A program made the position numbers and the translations under genes. A DNA stretch of 64,000 bases, taken from contig NZ_JACXIY010000033.1 of assembly GCF_014705655.1 (NCBI RefSeq), positions 1 to 64,000 on the forward strand, written 5' to 3'. The DNA comes from Paenibacillus arenilitoris (lineage in GTDB: Bacteria > Bacillota > Bacilli > Paenibacillales > Paenibacillaceae). This document shows positions 27,117-35,290 of this stretch, piece after piece; the first letter of the stretch is position 1, and each line of letters opens with the position of its first letter. The notes beneath the pieces are model-generated. The model had not been told where the DNA came from and made no database searches. It saw nothing but the letters and a program-made list of their open reading frames with translations.

Positions 27117-28898
27117 TTATTCTTTTAGCGCCGGAAGGCGGATTTTGACCTTCGTTCCTTCTCCCGGCTCGCTGGTCACCGTCACCCCGTACGCTTCCCC
27201 GTACAGCAGCTTGATCCGGTCGTGCACGTTCCGAACGCCGATACCCGTAAATAATTGCCGTTTGCTCTTCGGGCTCGGCAGCGGGCTGCCGGACACGGCG
27301 TCCGCCATCCCGTCCCCGTTATCGACGACCTCGCATTGCAGCGCATCCGCCTCTCGGGCGACCATAATGTAAATATGGCCCTCCGGCTTGCGGTTAAACG
27401 CATGGAAAAAAGCGTTCTCGATGAACGGCTGGATGATCAGCTTCGGCACGTGGCAGCCCATGCAATCGGGCGCGATGAAATAGTTCACTTTGATCCGGTC
27501 TCCGTAACGGACGTGATTGATGAATACGTAGTTTTTCAAATTGACGAGCTCCTGGCTGAGCGGTATCGTCTCGCTAATATTGCCGATCGCGTTCTGCAGC
27601 AGCGAGATGAGCGCGTTGATCGTCTCGGCCGCCTTCTCCTTGCTGCCCTGCTGGACCATGAATTTCACCGATGCGAGCGTATTGTACAGAAAATGGGGAT
27701 TGATCTGCTGCTGAAGCGCCTCGAGCTCCGCGTTCCGCTGCTGCTTCTGCGTCTGAACGAGCTCCTTCACGTACTCCTGCAGCTCGTCGAGCATGTCGTT
27801 GAACGCCCGCGCCAGCTGCCGGGTTTCGTAGCTCCCTCCCACGGTCACGTGATGGTCGAACTCGTATTTCGAGATCGTCGAAATTTGCTTGACCAGCCGC
27901 GACAGCGACTTCGTCATCCGGCGCGAGATGACGAACACGATAATGACCGCCGCGAGCGTGATGGCCATGACGCTCAGCGCGATCGTCTTCGTGTCGATCA
28001 GCTGCCCGATCGCCGTCTCCTTGTCGATCAGGTTCACCACGTACAAATCGAAGGAGGAAAGGTGCTCGGACAGAACGATTTGTTCGTGGCCCATAATGTC
28101 AGCGTCTTTGTAAGGAAGCCGCTCGTCTTCGATTTGCTTGGCATACCCCAGCAAATCGGCCGCGGGCATCCCGATCCGCTCCGGCCGGTTAGCCGACACG
28201 ATCGTTCCCTCCCCGTCGAGGACGACGACGTCGTTGCCGAGGCTCGTGAAGCTTTCGTAGAATCGCCTGAACTCCCGCTCCGGGATCGAGAAGTACATCG
28301 TGCCGTATACGAAATCCGTCGTCCGGTCGATAAGCGCCTTGCTTGCCACGATCGTCGGACCGGCTTCCGGATTGTCGGAGCGCTGCGCGTCGTCGTACTG
28401 ATACATAAGCCTTCTGGGCTCCTCCAGCGTCCTGGCCGTGATCGGATGCTTGCGGATTTCGTCGTCGGTCAGCGGCCAATACGAGCGGTCCGTCGCGTAG
28501 CTGCGGCCGTTCACGCCCGTGATCGTAATGCCGACGTCGTAGGCGTCTACGCCTGAGATGAACCTTTTCATCTGCTGGCTCATGCTGTAATAGGCTTTGT
28601 TGCGGGAAATCGAGTCGCCGTCCCCTTCCGTAAGGAAGCCCCGGATCGAGCCGCTCTGCGACATGTTGTTGGAAGCGATGACGATCGAGTAATTGAAAGA
28701 ATCCATATTGCTCTTGATCTGCTCGATGACTTTGGAATTCGTAATGCTGAACGTCTCCATGAAGACGCGCTCCGACGTATTGATCGTCGTCCACGTCGTC
28801 GTGACCGATACGGTTACGAGACTGACGACCATGATGACGAACATTTTGACGAACAGCCCGTTATATTTAAAGCGATCCAGTAATCGTCTCATAACCAT
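27117..28898 (-). CDS. YesM-type sensor histidine kinase
   Basis: A 593-residue membrane sensor kinase of the LytS/YesM class, which pairs with AraC-type response regulators to control sugar transporters. An N-terminal membrane span (about residues 17-38) is followed by a large extracellular sensor domain to about residue 300, a second span (TIALSVMAITLAAVIIVFVI), HAMP, and the His_kinase domain with phospho-acceptor H402 in LQQQINPHFLYNTLAS. The ATP-binding part shows IIQPFIENAFFHAF, VVDNGDGM and FTGIGVRNVHDRIKLLYG. It begins 7 nt after the stop of the response regulator gene, and both lie upstream of the sugar transporter. Confidence 0.93.
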   Translation of the reverse strand: MVMRRLLDRFKYNGLFVKMFVIMVVSLVTVSVTTTWTTINTSERVFMETFSITNSKVIEQIKSNMDSFNYSIVIASNNMSQSGSIRGFLTEGDGDSISRNKAYYSMSQQMKRFISGVDAYDVGITITGVNGRSYATDRSYWPLTDDEIRKHPITARTLEEPRRLMYQYDDAQRSDNPEAGPTIVASKALIDRTTDFVYGTMYFSIPEREFRRFYESFTSLGNDVVVLDGEGTIVSANRPERIGMPAADLLGYAKQIEDERLPYKDADIMGHEQIVLSEHLSSFDLYVVNLIDKETAIGQLIDTKTIALSVMAITLAAVIIVFVISRRMTKSLSRLVKQISTISKYEFDHHVTVGGSYETRQLARAFNDMLDELQEYVKELVQTQKQQRNAELEALQQQINPHFLYNTLASVKFMVQQGSKEKAAETINALISLLQNAIGNISETIPLSQELVNLKNYVFINHVRYGDRIKVNYFIAPDCMGCHVPKLIIQPFIENAFFHAFNRKPEGHIYIMVAREADALQCEVVDNGDGMADAVSGSPLPSPKSKRQLFTGIGVRNVHDRIKLLYGEAYGVTVTSEPGEGTKVKIRLPALKE

Positions 28899-28905
28899 CT
28901 CTTCT

Positions 28906-30465
28906 CTATTTCATATATTGTCTGCGGTAGCGGCTCGGAGACAGGCCCGTCAGCTTCTTGAACACCTTCGTGAAGTAGCTGTGATCCGAATACCCGACCA
29001 TGCCGCTGATTTCCGATATCGTCGCTTCCCCGCTGCGGAGCAGCTCCGCCGCCTTCTCCGTCCGTACCCGGTGCAAGTAATCGATGAAGCCTTCGTCATG
29101 ATGGGTGGAGAAGTAGCTGGACAGATACGACGGGTTAAAATGAAAATGCTTCGCCATCTCCGTCAGGCTCAGCGGCTCCGCGTAATGCTCGTCGATATAG
29201 TCGAGCAGCCGCTTCATGTTCGCGTTGCCGGCATGGGCGGCCCTGCCCTCGATGCTTCGGCCCGCCTCGGCAATGAACGCCTCCAGCTTCGCGATCGCTT
29301 CGTCCGCGCTTCGGGCATCCTCGATCGCTTTGAAATATGCGTATTTGTTCTTCTCCAGCTCCTTGACGTCATAGCCCATGTTGCTGAGCAGCACGGTCAT
29401 GTTGAAAATAAGATTGCCCAGAAACGACTTGAACTCGAACACGTCGGTTTTGTAATTGCCGGCCATCGCCCGGACATGCCCGCGCAAATCGGCGAACGCT
29501 TGCCCGAAGCGCTCCCGCTTGAACTCGTCGGTGAACCGGTTCAAATGAAAGCTCTCGGGAGCCGGCTGCGGTTCGGGCAGCTCATTATCGATCAGAACGC
29601 GCTTCCCCGGCAAAAAAAACGCGTAATCCAGCAGCTTCAGCAAGCTGTCTCTGTAAACCGCGCCGAGCCGCGAAAATTCGGCGAACGGCTCGCTGACGGC
29701 AAGGGCGGTCTCCGGAGCGGCGTTCGCCGCGATGCCGGCGATTTCCCTTGCCAGCCCGGGCAGCCCGTCCAGGCCGCCGCGCTCGACGTTCAGCAGCAGC
29801 GCCGCTACGTTCTCGCCCGTAGGCAGCAGGCGGTACGCGGCCCCCGGCAGCCGGCTTTCGATCTTCTTCTCGACCTGCTGCGTCAAGCTCTCGTAACCGG
29901 CCAGCCATCTCTCCCGCAAGCCCTGCAGGCTCACGCCGAACAGGCAAAACCACGGATGCGGAAATACGGCCCTGATTTCTTCCTCCTCGTATTCCGCCGT
30001 ATAACCGGACAGCATGCTCTCCATCAGCCTGTCCGGCGAGAAGCGGTAGCCGCTCTCCGCTTCGACCGGCCGCAGGCCCGGAATTTTGTCCGCCGTCAGC
30101 TTCAGCACCGCCAGCAGATGCTGCATGTCCAGCTTCGGCTTCAGGATATAATCGGCGACGCCGCTCTGGAACGTTGACCGGACGTAGTCGAATTCCCCGA
30201 AGCTGCTCAGCACGATCACTTCGATCTCGGGGTAGAGCAGCTTAATCTGCTTGGTCAGCTCCTCCCCGTCCATGACGGGCATGACGATATCGGTCAGGAC
30301 GATATGCGGCCGCAGCTCGCGGATCCGCTCCAGCGCTTCCTTCCCGTTCGACGCTTCGCCGACGATATGGAAGCCTTCCTGCTCCCAGTTCATGAAATGC
30401 TTGATGCCCTGCCTGATCAACACTTCGTCATCCACGATCAGCACCTTGCAATATTGTAACGTCAT
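28906..30465 (-). CDS. YesN-type response regulator with AraC DNA-binding domain
   Basis: A 519-residue regulator. The receiver domain (residues 1-125) shows KVLIVDDEVLIRQG, the phospho-acceptor Asp59 in IVLTDIVMPVMDGEE, VLSSFGEFDY and ILKPKLD. A middle region of about 270 residues has no recognised fold. The C-terminal 100 residues hold two helix-turn-helix motifs (LSLTEMAKHFHFNPSYLSSY and ATISEISGMVGYSDHSYFTK) ending in KKLTGLSPSRYRRQ, the AraC signature. With the following kinase it probably activates the adjacent sugar-uptake operon in response to an external sugar. GGGAGGG precedes ATG 30465. Confidence 0.93.
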   Translation of the reverse strand: MTLQYCKVLIVDDEVLIRQGIKHFMNWEQEGFHIVGEASNGKEALERIRELRPHIVLTDIVMPVMDGEELTKQIKLLYPEIEVIVLSSFGEFDYVRSTFQSGVADYILKPKLDMQHLLAVLKLTADKIPGLRPVEAESGYRFSPDRLMESMLSGYTAEYEEEEIRAVFPHPWFCLFGVSLQGLRERWLAGYESLTQQVEKKIESRLPGAAYRLLPTGENVAALLLNVERGGLDGLPGLAREIAGIAANAAPETALAVSEPFAEFSRLGAVYRDSLLKLLDYAFFLPGKRVLIDNELPEPQPAPESFHLNRFTDEFKRERFGQAFADLRGHVRAMAGNYKTDVFEFKSFLGNLIFNMTVLLSNMGYDVKELEKNKYAYFKAIEDARSADEAIAKLEAFIAEAGRSIEGRAAHAGNANMKRLLDYIDEHYAEPLSLTEMAKHFHFNPSYLSSYFSTHHDEGFIDYLHRVRTEKAAELLRSGEATISEISGMVGYSDHSYFTKVFKKLTGLSPSRYRRQYMK

Positions 30466-30579
30466 CTCGGACGATCCCTCCCGGCAACCTACATGAAAGT
30501 AGCTTTAGTATATCCTGTCCGGCCCCGCATGTGTAAAACGGCCGTCGCTCTCGCGGAGCGGCCGCCGGCGCAGCACGAA

Positions 30580-30614
30580 GAGCCCGACCCCGGCGCTCGG
30601 CCGGAATCGGGCTC
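30580..30614 (-). terminator. Probable terminator after speB
   Basis: Minus strand: GAGCCCGA (30607-30614) with TCGGGCTC (30580-30587), inner CCGGC/GCCGG. Only a weak T-run follows (TTCGT), so termination strength is uncertain. Confidence 0.55.
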
Positions 30615-30630
30615 ATTGTTCGATTGCGTA

Positions 30631-31500
30631 TTACTTCAAAAAGCCGAGCAGCATCTCGCGGATGACCTTCGCCGCCACGATCTGCGTCTGCTCCGTCGGA
30701 TCGTAAGCCGGCGCCACCTCGACGAGGTCGCAGCCGACCACGTTCACGCCGGAACGCGCGATGGCGTGAACCGCTTCGATCAGCTCCTTCGATGTAATGC
30801 CGCCCGCTTCCGCCGTGCCCGTGCCCGGCGCCGCCGACGGATCCAGCACGTCGATGTCGATCGTCAGGTAAACCGGGCGCCCGGCCAGCTCCGGAAGCAC
30901 CTTCTTCAGCGGCTCCAGCACCTCGAACGGGTGGAAGTTGATGTTCTCGCGCGCATACGCCCATTCCTCGCGGGAGCCGGAACGGATGCCGAACTGGTAA
31001 ATGTTCTTGCCGCCCATCAGGCCGGCCGCCTTGCGAAGCGGCGTCGAGTGCGACAGCGGCTCTCCTTCGTACTGCTCGCGCAGGTCGGCGTGAGCGTCGA
31101 AGTGGATGATCGCGAGATCCGGATATTTCTTGTAGACTTCCTGGAATATCGGCCAGGATACCAAGTGCTCGCCGCCGAGGCCGAGCGGCATCTTGCCGTC
31201 CGCCAGGACGCCGCGCACGAAATCGCCGATTATGTCGAGGCTGCGCTGCGCGTTGCCGAACGGCAGCAGCAGATCGCCGGCATCGAAATAGTCGATGTCC
31301 TCAAGGCTGCGGTCGAGGTAAGGGCTGTACTCTTCAAGCCCGATCGATACCTCGCGGATGCGCGGAGGACCGAAGCGCGAGCCCGGGCGAAAGCTGACCG
31401 TGAAGTCCATCGGCATGCCGTAGATGACCGCTTTGGACGCTTCGTAGTCGTCGGAGCTCAGGATGAAGACGTTGCCGGAATATTTTTGATCCAATTTCAT
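30631..31500 (-). CDS. speB: Agmatinase
   Basis: Ureohydrolase that splits agmatine to putrescine and urea, with a two-manganese centre. 289 residues. Metal ligands are seen in GLGGEHLVSWP, IHFDAHADLREQYEGEPLSH, and YLTIDIDVLDPSAAPGTGT; the end with VEVAPAYDPTEQT is the typical ureohydrolase signature. ATG 31500 follows AGAGAGGAC. It lies 35 nt after speE on the same strand, the same pair as in B. subtilis, and with arginine decarboxylase (not in the window) gives spermidine. Confidence 0.97.
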   Translation of the reverse strand: MKLDQKYSGNVFILSSDDYEASKAVIYGMPMDFTVSFRPGSRFGPPRIREVSIGLEEYSPYLDRSLEDIDYFDAGDLLLPFGNAQRSLDIIGDFVRGVLADGKMPLGLGGEHLVSWPIFQEVYKKYPDLAIIHFDAHADLREQYEGEPLSHSTPLRKAAGLMGGKNIYQFGIRSGSREEWAYARENINFHPFEVLEPLKKVLPELAGRPVYLTIDIDVLDPSAAPGTGTAEAGGITSKELIEAVHAIARSGVNVVGCDLVEVAPAYDPTEQTQIVAAKVIREMLLGFLK

Positions 31501-31535
31501 GAGGCTTGTCCTCTCTTTCTATGGCGTAGCCGTCC

Positions 31536-32363
31536 TTATTTCACGAGGTCTTCGACGAACTTCGGCAGCACGAATGCGGCCTTGTGAAGGCGCGGCGTAT
31601 AATATTTCGTTTCGATCTCCGGAATGGACGATTCGTCGACGGCGAGCGGGTCGTGCTTCTTGCTGCCCATCGTGAACGTCCAAAGGCCGCTCGGGTACGT
31701 CGGGATGTTCGCGCCGTACACGCGCACGATCGGGAACACTTCCTTCACGTCCTTGTTCACGCTTTGGATCAGGTCGGCCTTGAACCAAGGGTTGTCCGTC
31801 TGCGCGACGAAGATGCCGTCCTCCTTCAGCGCTTCGTAGATGCCTTGGTAGAAGCCGCGCGTGAACAGGTTCGCCGCAGGGCCTACCGGCTCGGTGGAAT
31901 CGACCATAATGACGTCGTACGTGTTTTTGTGATCATGAATATGCATGAAGCCGTCGTTTACGAGCACCTCAACGCGGGGGTTGTCGAGCTCGCCGGCAAT
32001 CGTAGGCAAATATTTTTTGGAATACTCGATGACTTTTCCGTCGATATCGACAAGAACGGCTTTCTTCACCTTAGGGTGCTTCATGACTTCGCGGATAACG
32101 CCGCCGTCGCCGCCGCCCACTACGAGCACGTGCTCGGGATTCGGATGCGTGAACAGAACCGGATGAGCAACCATCTCATGGTAGACAAACTCGTCCTTCA
32201 CCGTGGTCATGACCATGCCGTCGAGCACCAGCATCGTTCCGAACTCTTCCGTCTCGATCATATCGAGCTGTTGAAAGTCCGTTTGTTCGTTTACATAAGT
32301 TTTCGTAATCTTCGCCGTAATGCCGAAGCTCTCGGTCTGTTTCTCCGTATACCACAATTCCAT
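31536..32363 (-). CDS. speE: Spermidine synthase
   Basis: Polyamine aminopropyltransferase that moves the aminopropyl group of decarboxylated SAM onto putrescine. 275 residues, start [19 protein letters not shown]. The methyltransferase-like fold shows [18 protein letters not shown], the acidic loop [17 protein letters not shown], and catalytic Asp in [12 protein letters not shown]. First gene of speE-speB, divergent from the penicillin-binding protein gene 202 bp away. The B. subtilis locus ywhE (pbpG)-speE-speB has the same arrangement. Confidence 0.97.
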   Translation of the reverse strand: MELWYTEKQTESFGITAKITKTYVNEQTDFQQLDMIETEEFGTMLVLDGMVMTTVKDEFVYHEMVAHPVLFTHPNPEHVLVVGGGDGGVIREVMKHPKVKKAVLVDIDGKVIEYSKKYLPTIAGELDNPRVEVLVNDGFMHIHDHKNTYDVIMVDSTEPVGPAANLFTRGFYQGIYEALKEDGIFVAQTDNPWFKADLIQSVNKDVKEVFPIVRVYGANIPTYPSGLWTFTMGSKKHDPLAVDESSIPEIETKYYTPRLHKAAFVLPKFVEDLVK

Positions 32364-32564
32364 GTCGATATATCCCTTCTTTCCTTCAATGGTTCAACCT
32401 GTATTATAGTGAATTGCTTCAAAAAAGCAACCTTTTCCAAGCCCCTCCGCAAAAAATTAATAGGCCGCCGCCGCGTCCCCGTGAATAGCGGGTATCCGCT
32501 TTTTCCATACTAAGGAAAAGCCGATCAATTGCGAATTTTTGTCACCCGAAGGGAGCACGACTCC

Positions 32565-34664
32565 ATGAACAAGCCTTCCAGGCGGCAAGGAAAGACGAGG
32601 CGCCGGCCCGCTTTTCCTATTATAGCCGAGAGGTTTCTATCCCATGTTCTCCATATGAAAAAATGGCTGAAGCTGGCGGCCGCCGCGTTCGCGGTCGTCG
32701 TGCTCGTTCTGGCCGGCACCCTTATCTATTTAAGGACGCAGTCGCTGCCCGCCGCTTCCATCAGCCAGACGTCCCAAATGCTCGATCTGCACGGCAACGT
32801 TATCGATACGTTCCATGCCGGGGAGAACCGCCGCTCCGTGCCGCTCTCCTCGATCTCCCATTACGTCGTCGACGCGACGCTGGCGATCGAAGACCGCCGC
32901 TTCTACGAGCATCGAGGCTTCGACATGAAGGGAATGGCGCGCGCCGTCATGGTCAACGTCCAGAGCATGTCCGCGAGGCAGGGGGCAAGCACGCTCACGC
33001 AGCAGCTGGCGCGCAATTTGTATTTGACGCACGAGCGGACATGGCAGCGCAAGCTGAAGGAAGCGATGTACACCGTCCAGCTGGAGATGAATTATTCCAA
33101 GGACGAAATTCTCGGCATGTACTTGAACCAGATCTATTACGGCCACGGCTCGTACGGCATCGAGGCGGCGGCGATGATGTACTTCGGCAAGCACGCCTCC
33201 GAGCTTACGCTGGCGGAGAGCGCCATGCTCGCCGGCATTCCGAAGGGGCCGAAATATTATTCCCCTTACTTGAACATGAAAGCGGCGAAGGACCGGCAGC
33301 TGACGATCTTGCAGGCGATGCTGGAGGGCGGCTCGATCACGGCGGAGCAAGCCGACGCCGCCTATGCGGAGATGCTCGACTTCCGGCCGCTCGGCGCCGG
33401 GCAGCAAGAGGGCTTTGCCCCTTACTTCCGGGACTATATCCGCTACGTCGCGGTCGACAAGCTCGGCATCAACGAGCAGCTGCTGAACGAGGGCGGCATT
33501 ACGATCCATACGACGCTCGATCCCGCCATGCAGGCAGTGGCGGAGGAAGTGATCGCGAAAGGCGTTCCCGAGAGCTCGGAGCAGCAGGCCGCGCTGGTCG
33601 CGATCGATCCGCGCAGCGGCTACATCAAGGCGATGGTCGGCGGACGGGACTACAAGAAGAACCAATACAACCGCGTCTTCGCGAGCACGCGCCAGCCCGG
33701 CTCCTCCTTCAAGGCGTTCCTGTACCTGACCGCGCTGCGCAGCGGCTACATGACGCCCGTCACGCGCTTCAAGAGCGAGCCGACCGTCTTCACGTACGAC
33801 GAAGGGCGCAAGACGTACGAGCCGAGCAATTACGGCGACAAGTACGCGAACGACTACATCGACATGCGCAAAGCGCTCGCGAGCTCGGATAACATTTACG
33901 CGGTCAACACGATCATGACCGTCGGCGCCGACGCCGTCATCGACACCGCGCGCAAGCTGGGCATCGACAGCCCGCTGCAGCCGGTTCCGTCGCTCGCGCT
34001 CGGCGCATCGCCGGTCAGCCCGTTCGAGATGGCTTCCGCGTTCGGCACGTTCGCCGCCGGCGGCGTACGGGTCGAGCCGATCGCGATTACCCGGATCGAA
34101 GACCGCAAAGGCCAAGTCTTATATGAAGCGAGCCGCGAAGCCGAGCAAGTCATCTCGCCCGCCGAGGCTTACGTCATGACGAGCCTGATGCAGAGCGTCT
34201 TCGAGGAGGGCGGCACCGCCCACCGCGTCTCCTCGGCGATTAAGCGGCCCGTCGCCGGGAAGACGGGCACGACCCCGTCCGACGCCTGGCTCGTCGGCTA
34301 CACGCCGGAGCTGGCGACGGCCGTATGGGTCGGCTACGACAAGGACCGCAAGCTGACGGTCGCGGAGGCTTACCGAGCGGCGCCGATCTTCGCGCGCTTC
34401 ACGGAGAAGGCGCTCGCCACCGTGCCTCCGAAGATGTTCCCGGTACCCCAAGGCGTCGTCACCGTCGACGTTGATCCGGCCAGCGGCAGGCTGGCCGCGG
34501 CGACTTGCCCGGACAGGCGGCCGGAGACATTCCTCATCGGCACCGAGCCGAAGGAGGTATGCGGCGAGCCGGCGGCGGACCCATCCGGTACGAACGGCAA
34601 GGAAGGCTCGCCCAAGGCGCGGCGTTCTTGGTGGGACGACTTCAAGCGCTGGTGGACGGATTAA
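32565..34664 (+). CDS. pbpG: Class A penicillin-binding protein (PbpG/PBP2d-like)
   Basis: A bifunctional peptidoglycan glycosyltransferase/transpeptidase of 699 residues. A basic start and a single membrane anchor (LKLAAAAFAVVVLVLAGTLI) are followed by the GT51 domain with catalytic Glu in AIEDRRFYEHRGFD and RQGASTLTQQLARN, then the penicillin-binding domain with nucleophile Ser in RQPGSSFKAF, SSDN and KTGTT motifs. The tail is Pro/Gly/Lys-rich and ends in Trp/Lys residues. The start ATG 32565 has GGGAG nine nt upstream; an earlier in-frame start at 32529 lacks one. Position beside speE matches B. subtilis pbpG (ywhE), a sporulation-related enzyme, so a spore-cortex or germ-wall role is likely. 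Confidence 0.9.
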   Translation: MNKPSRRQGKTRRRPAFPIIAERFLSHVLHMKKWLKLAAAAFAVVVLVLAGTLIYLRTQSLPAASISQTSQMLDLHGNVIDTFHAGENRRSVPLSSISHYVVDATLAIEDRRFYEHRGFDMKGMARAVMVNVQSMSARQGASTLTQQLARNLYLTHERTWQRKLKEAMYTVQLEMNYSKDEILGMYLNQIYYGHGSYGIEAAAMMYFGKHASELTLAESAMLAGIPKGPKYYSPYLNMKAAKDRQLTILQAMLEGGSITAEQADAAYAEMLDFRPLGAGQQEGFAPYFRDYIRYVAVDKLGINEQLLNEGGITIHTTLDPAMQAVAEEVIAKGVPESSEQQAALVAIDPRSGYIKAMVGGRDYKKNQYNRVFASTRQPGSSFKAFLYLTALRSGYMTPVTRFKSEPTVFTYDEGRKTYEPSNYGDKYANDYIDMRKALASSDNIYAVNTIMTVGADAVIDTARKLGIDSPLQPVPSLALGASPVSPFEMASAFGTFAAGGVRVEPIAITRIEDRKGQVLYEASREAEQVISPAEAYVMTSLMQSVFEEGGTAHRVSSAIKRPVAGKTGTTPSDAWLVGYTPELATAVWVGYDKDRKLTVAEAYRAAPIFARFTEKALATVPPKMFPVPQGVVTVDVDPASGRLAAATCPDRRPETFLIGTEPKEVCGEPAADPSGTNGKEGSPKARRSWWDDFKRWWTD

Positions 34665-34683
34665 CGAATAGCCCGGTATTAAG

Positions 34684-34741
34684 AAACCTCCGGCGCGCGC
34701 TTTCGATCGGAACGAAAGCGCGCAAGCCGGAGGTTTTTTTC
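34684..34741 (+). terminator. Terminator after the penicillin-binding protein gene
   Basis: Long stem from AACCTCCGGC (34685-34694) to GCCGGAGGTT, with an inner GCTTTCG/CGAAAGC stem, followed by TTTTTTT. Confidence 0.92.
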
Positions 34742-34870
34742 GTGCCGATTCCATGAGAATCGCCGAAATTGACGTGGCCCATTAACGCCGGGACAATCGC
34801 CTCCCTCTTCGCCTCCTTCCCGGTCAAGCGCCGATTTTTGTCCGAATTATGATCAGAAAGTGAATTTTCT

Positions 34871-34900
34871 TTGAACAAATTCGAAAAAATGTGATATAGT
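34871..34900 (+). promoter_or_regulatory. Promoter of the small membrane protein gene
   Basis: -35 TTGAAC (34871-34876), 18-bp spacer, extended -10 TGATATAGT (TATAGT at 34895-34900), 41 bp before the start codon at 34942. Confidence 0.7.
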
Positions 34901-34941
34901 AAACATAAGAAAACACTTACAATTCATCGGGAGTGTTCATT

Positions 34942-35223
34942 ATGACGACGAAAACAGCAACAATCAGCCAGACGGGACCGACGAAGTCGGATGTCAAGCG
35001 GCTGGTCAAAGCGATGACCGCCATCGCGTGGGCCGTCCTGATCGTCGGCGTTGTGCTTTGCGTAGCCAACCTCAGCCATTTCAGCGATCAGAACGTCGGA
35101 CTTATGGTCGGCATCGGCTTTCTTATCGGCAGCGTTCATATTTACGTGATCGGAACCGCGATCGGACTCGTGCATGCGCGGCTTCACCAGGAGACGCCGA
35201 AGATCGACCAGGGTGACGAGTAA
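34942..35223 (+). CDS. Small two-span membrane protein, unknown
   Basis: A 93-residue protein with a short polar N-terminus and two predicted membrane helices (AMTAIAWAVLIVGVVLCVAN and VGLMVGIGFLIGSVHIYVIG) ending in a short charged tail. I do not recognise a family. ATG 34942 has GGGAG eight nt upstream; the in-frame ATG at 34933 overlaps that site. It has a good promoter and shares a bidirectional terminator with the convergent polysaccharide deacetylase gene, so it is a stand-alone transcript. Confidence 0.75.
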   Translation: MTTKTATISQTGPTKSDVKRLVKAMTAIAWAVLIVGVVLCVANLSHFSDQNVGLMVGIGFLIGSVHIYVIGTAIGLVHARLHQETPKIDQGDE

Positions 35224-35241
35224 CCGGATTTGACAAATCAC

Positions 35242-35286
35242 AAAAAAACGACGCATCCGCCTCGCAGGCAGCTGCGTCGTTTTTTG
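35242..35286. terminator. Bidirectional terminator between convergent genes
   Basis: AAAACGACGCA with TGCGTCGTTTT and an inner CGCCT/AGGC stem; A-run on one side and T-run on the other, so it serves both the plus-strand membrane protein and the minus-strand deacetylase. Confidence 0.9.
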
Positions 35287-35290
35287 TTGT

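Noticed and set aside
27255-28556. Long plus-strand frame opposite the histidine kinase
   Set aside because: Antisense shadow; no start signal, no recognisable domain.
32730-34115. Long minus-strand frame opposite the penicillin-binding protein
   Set aside because: Antisense shadow with Arg/Val/Asp-rich composition.
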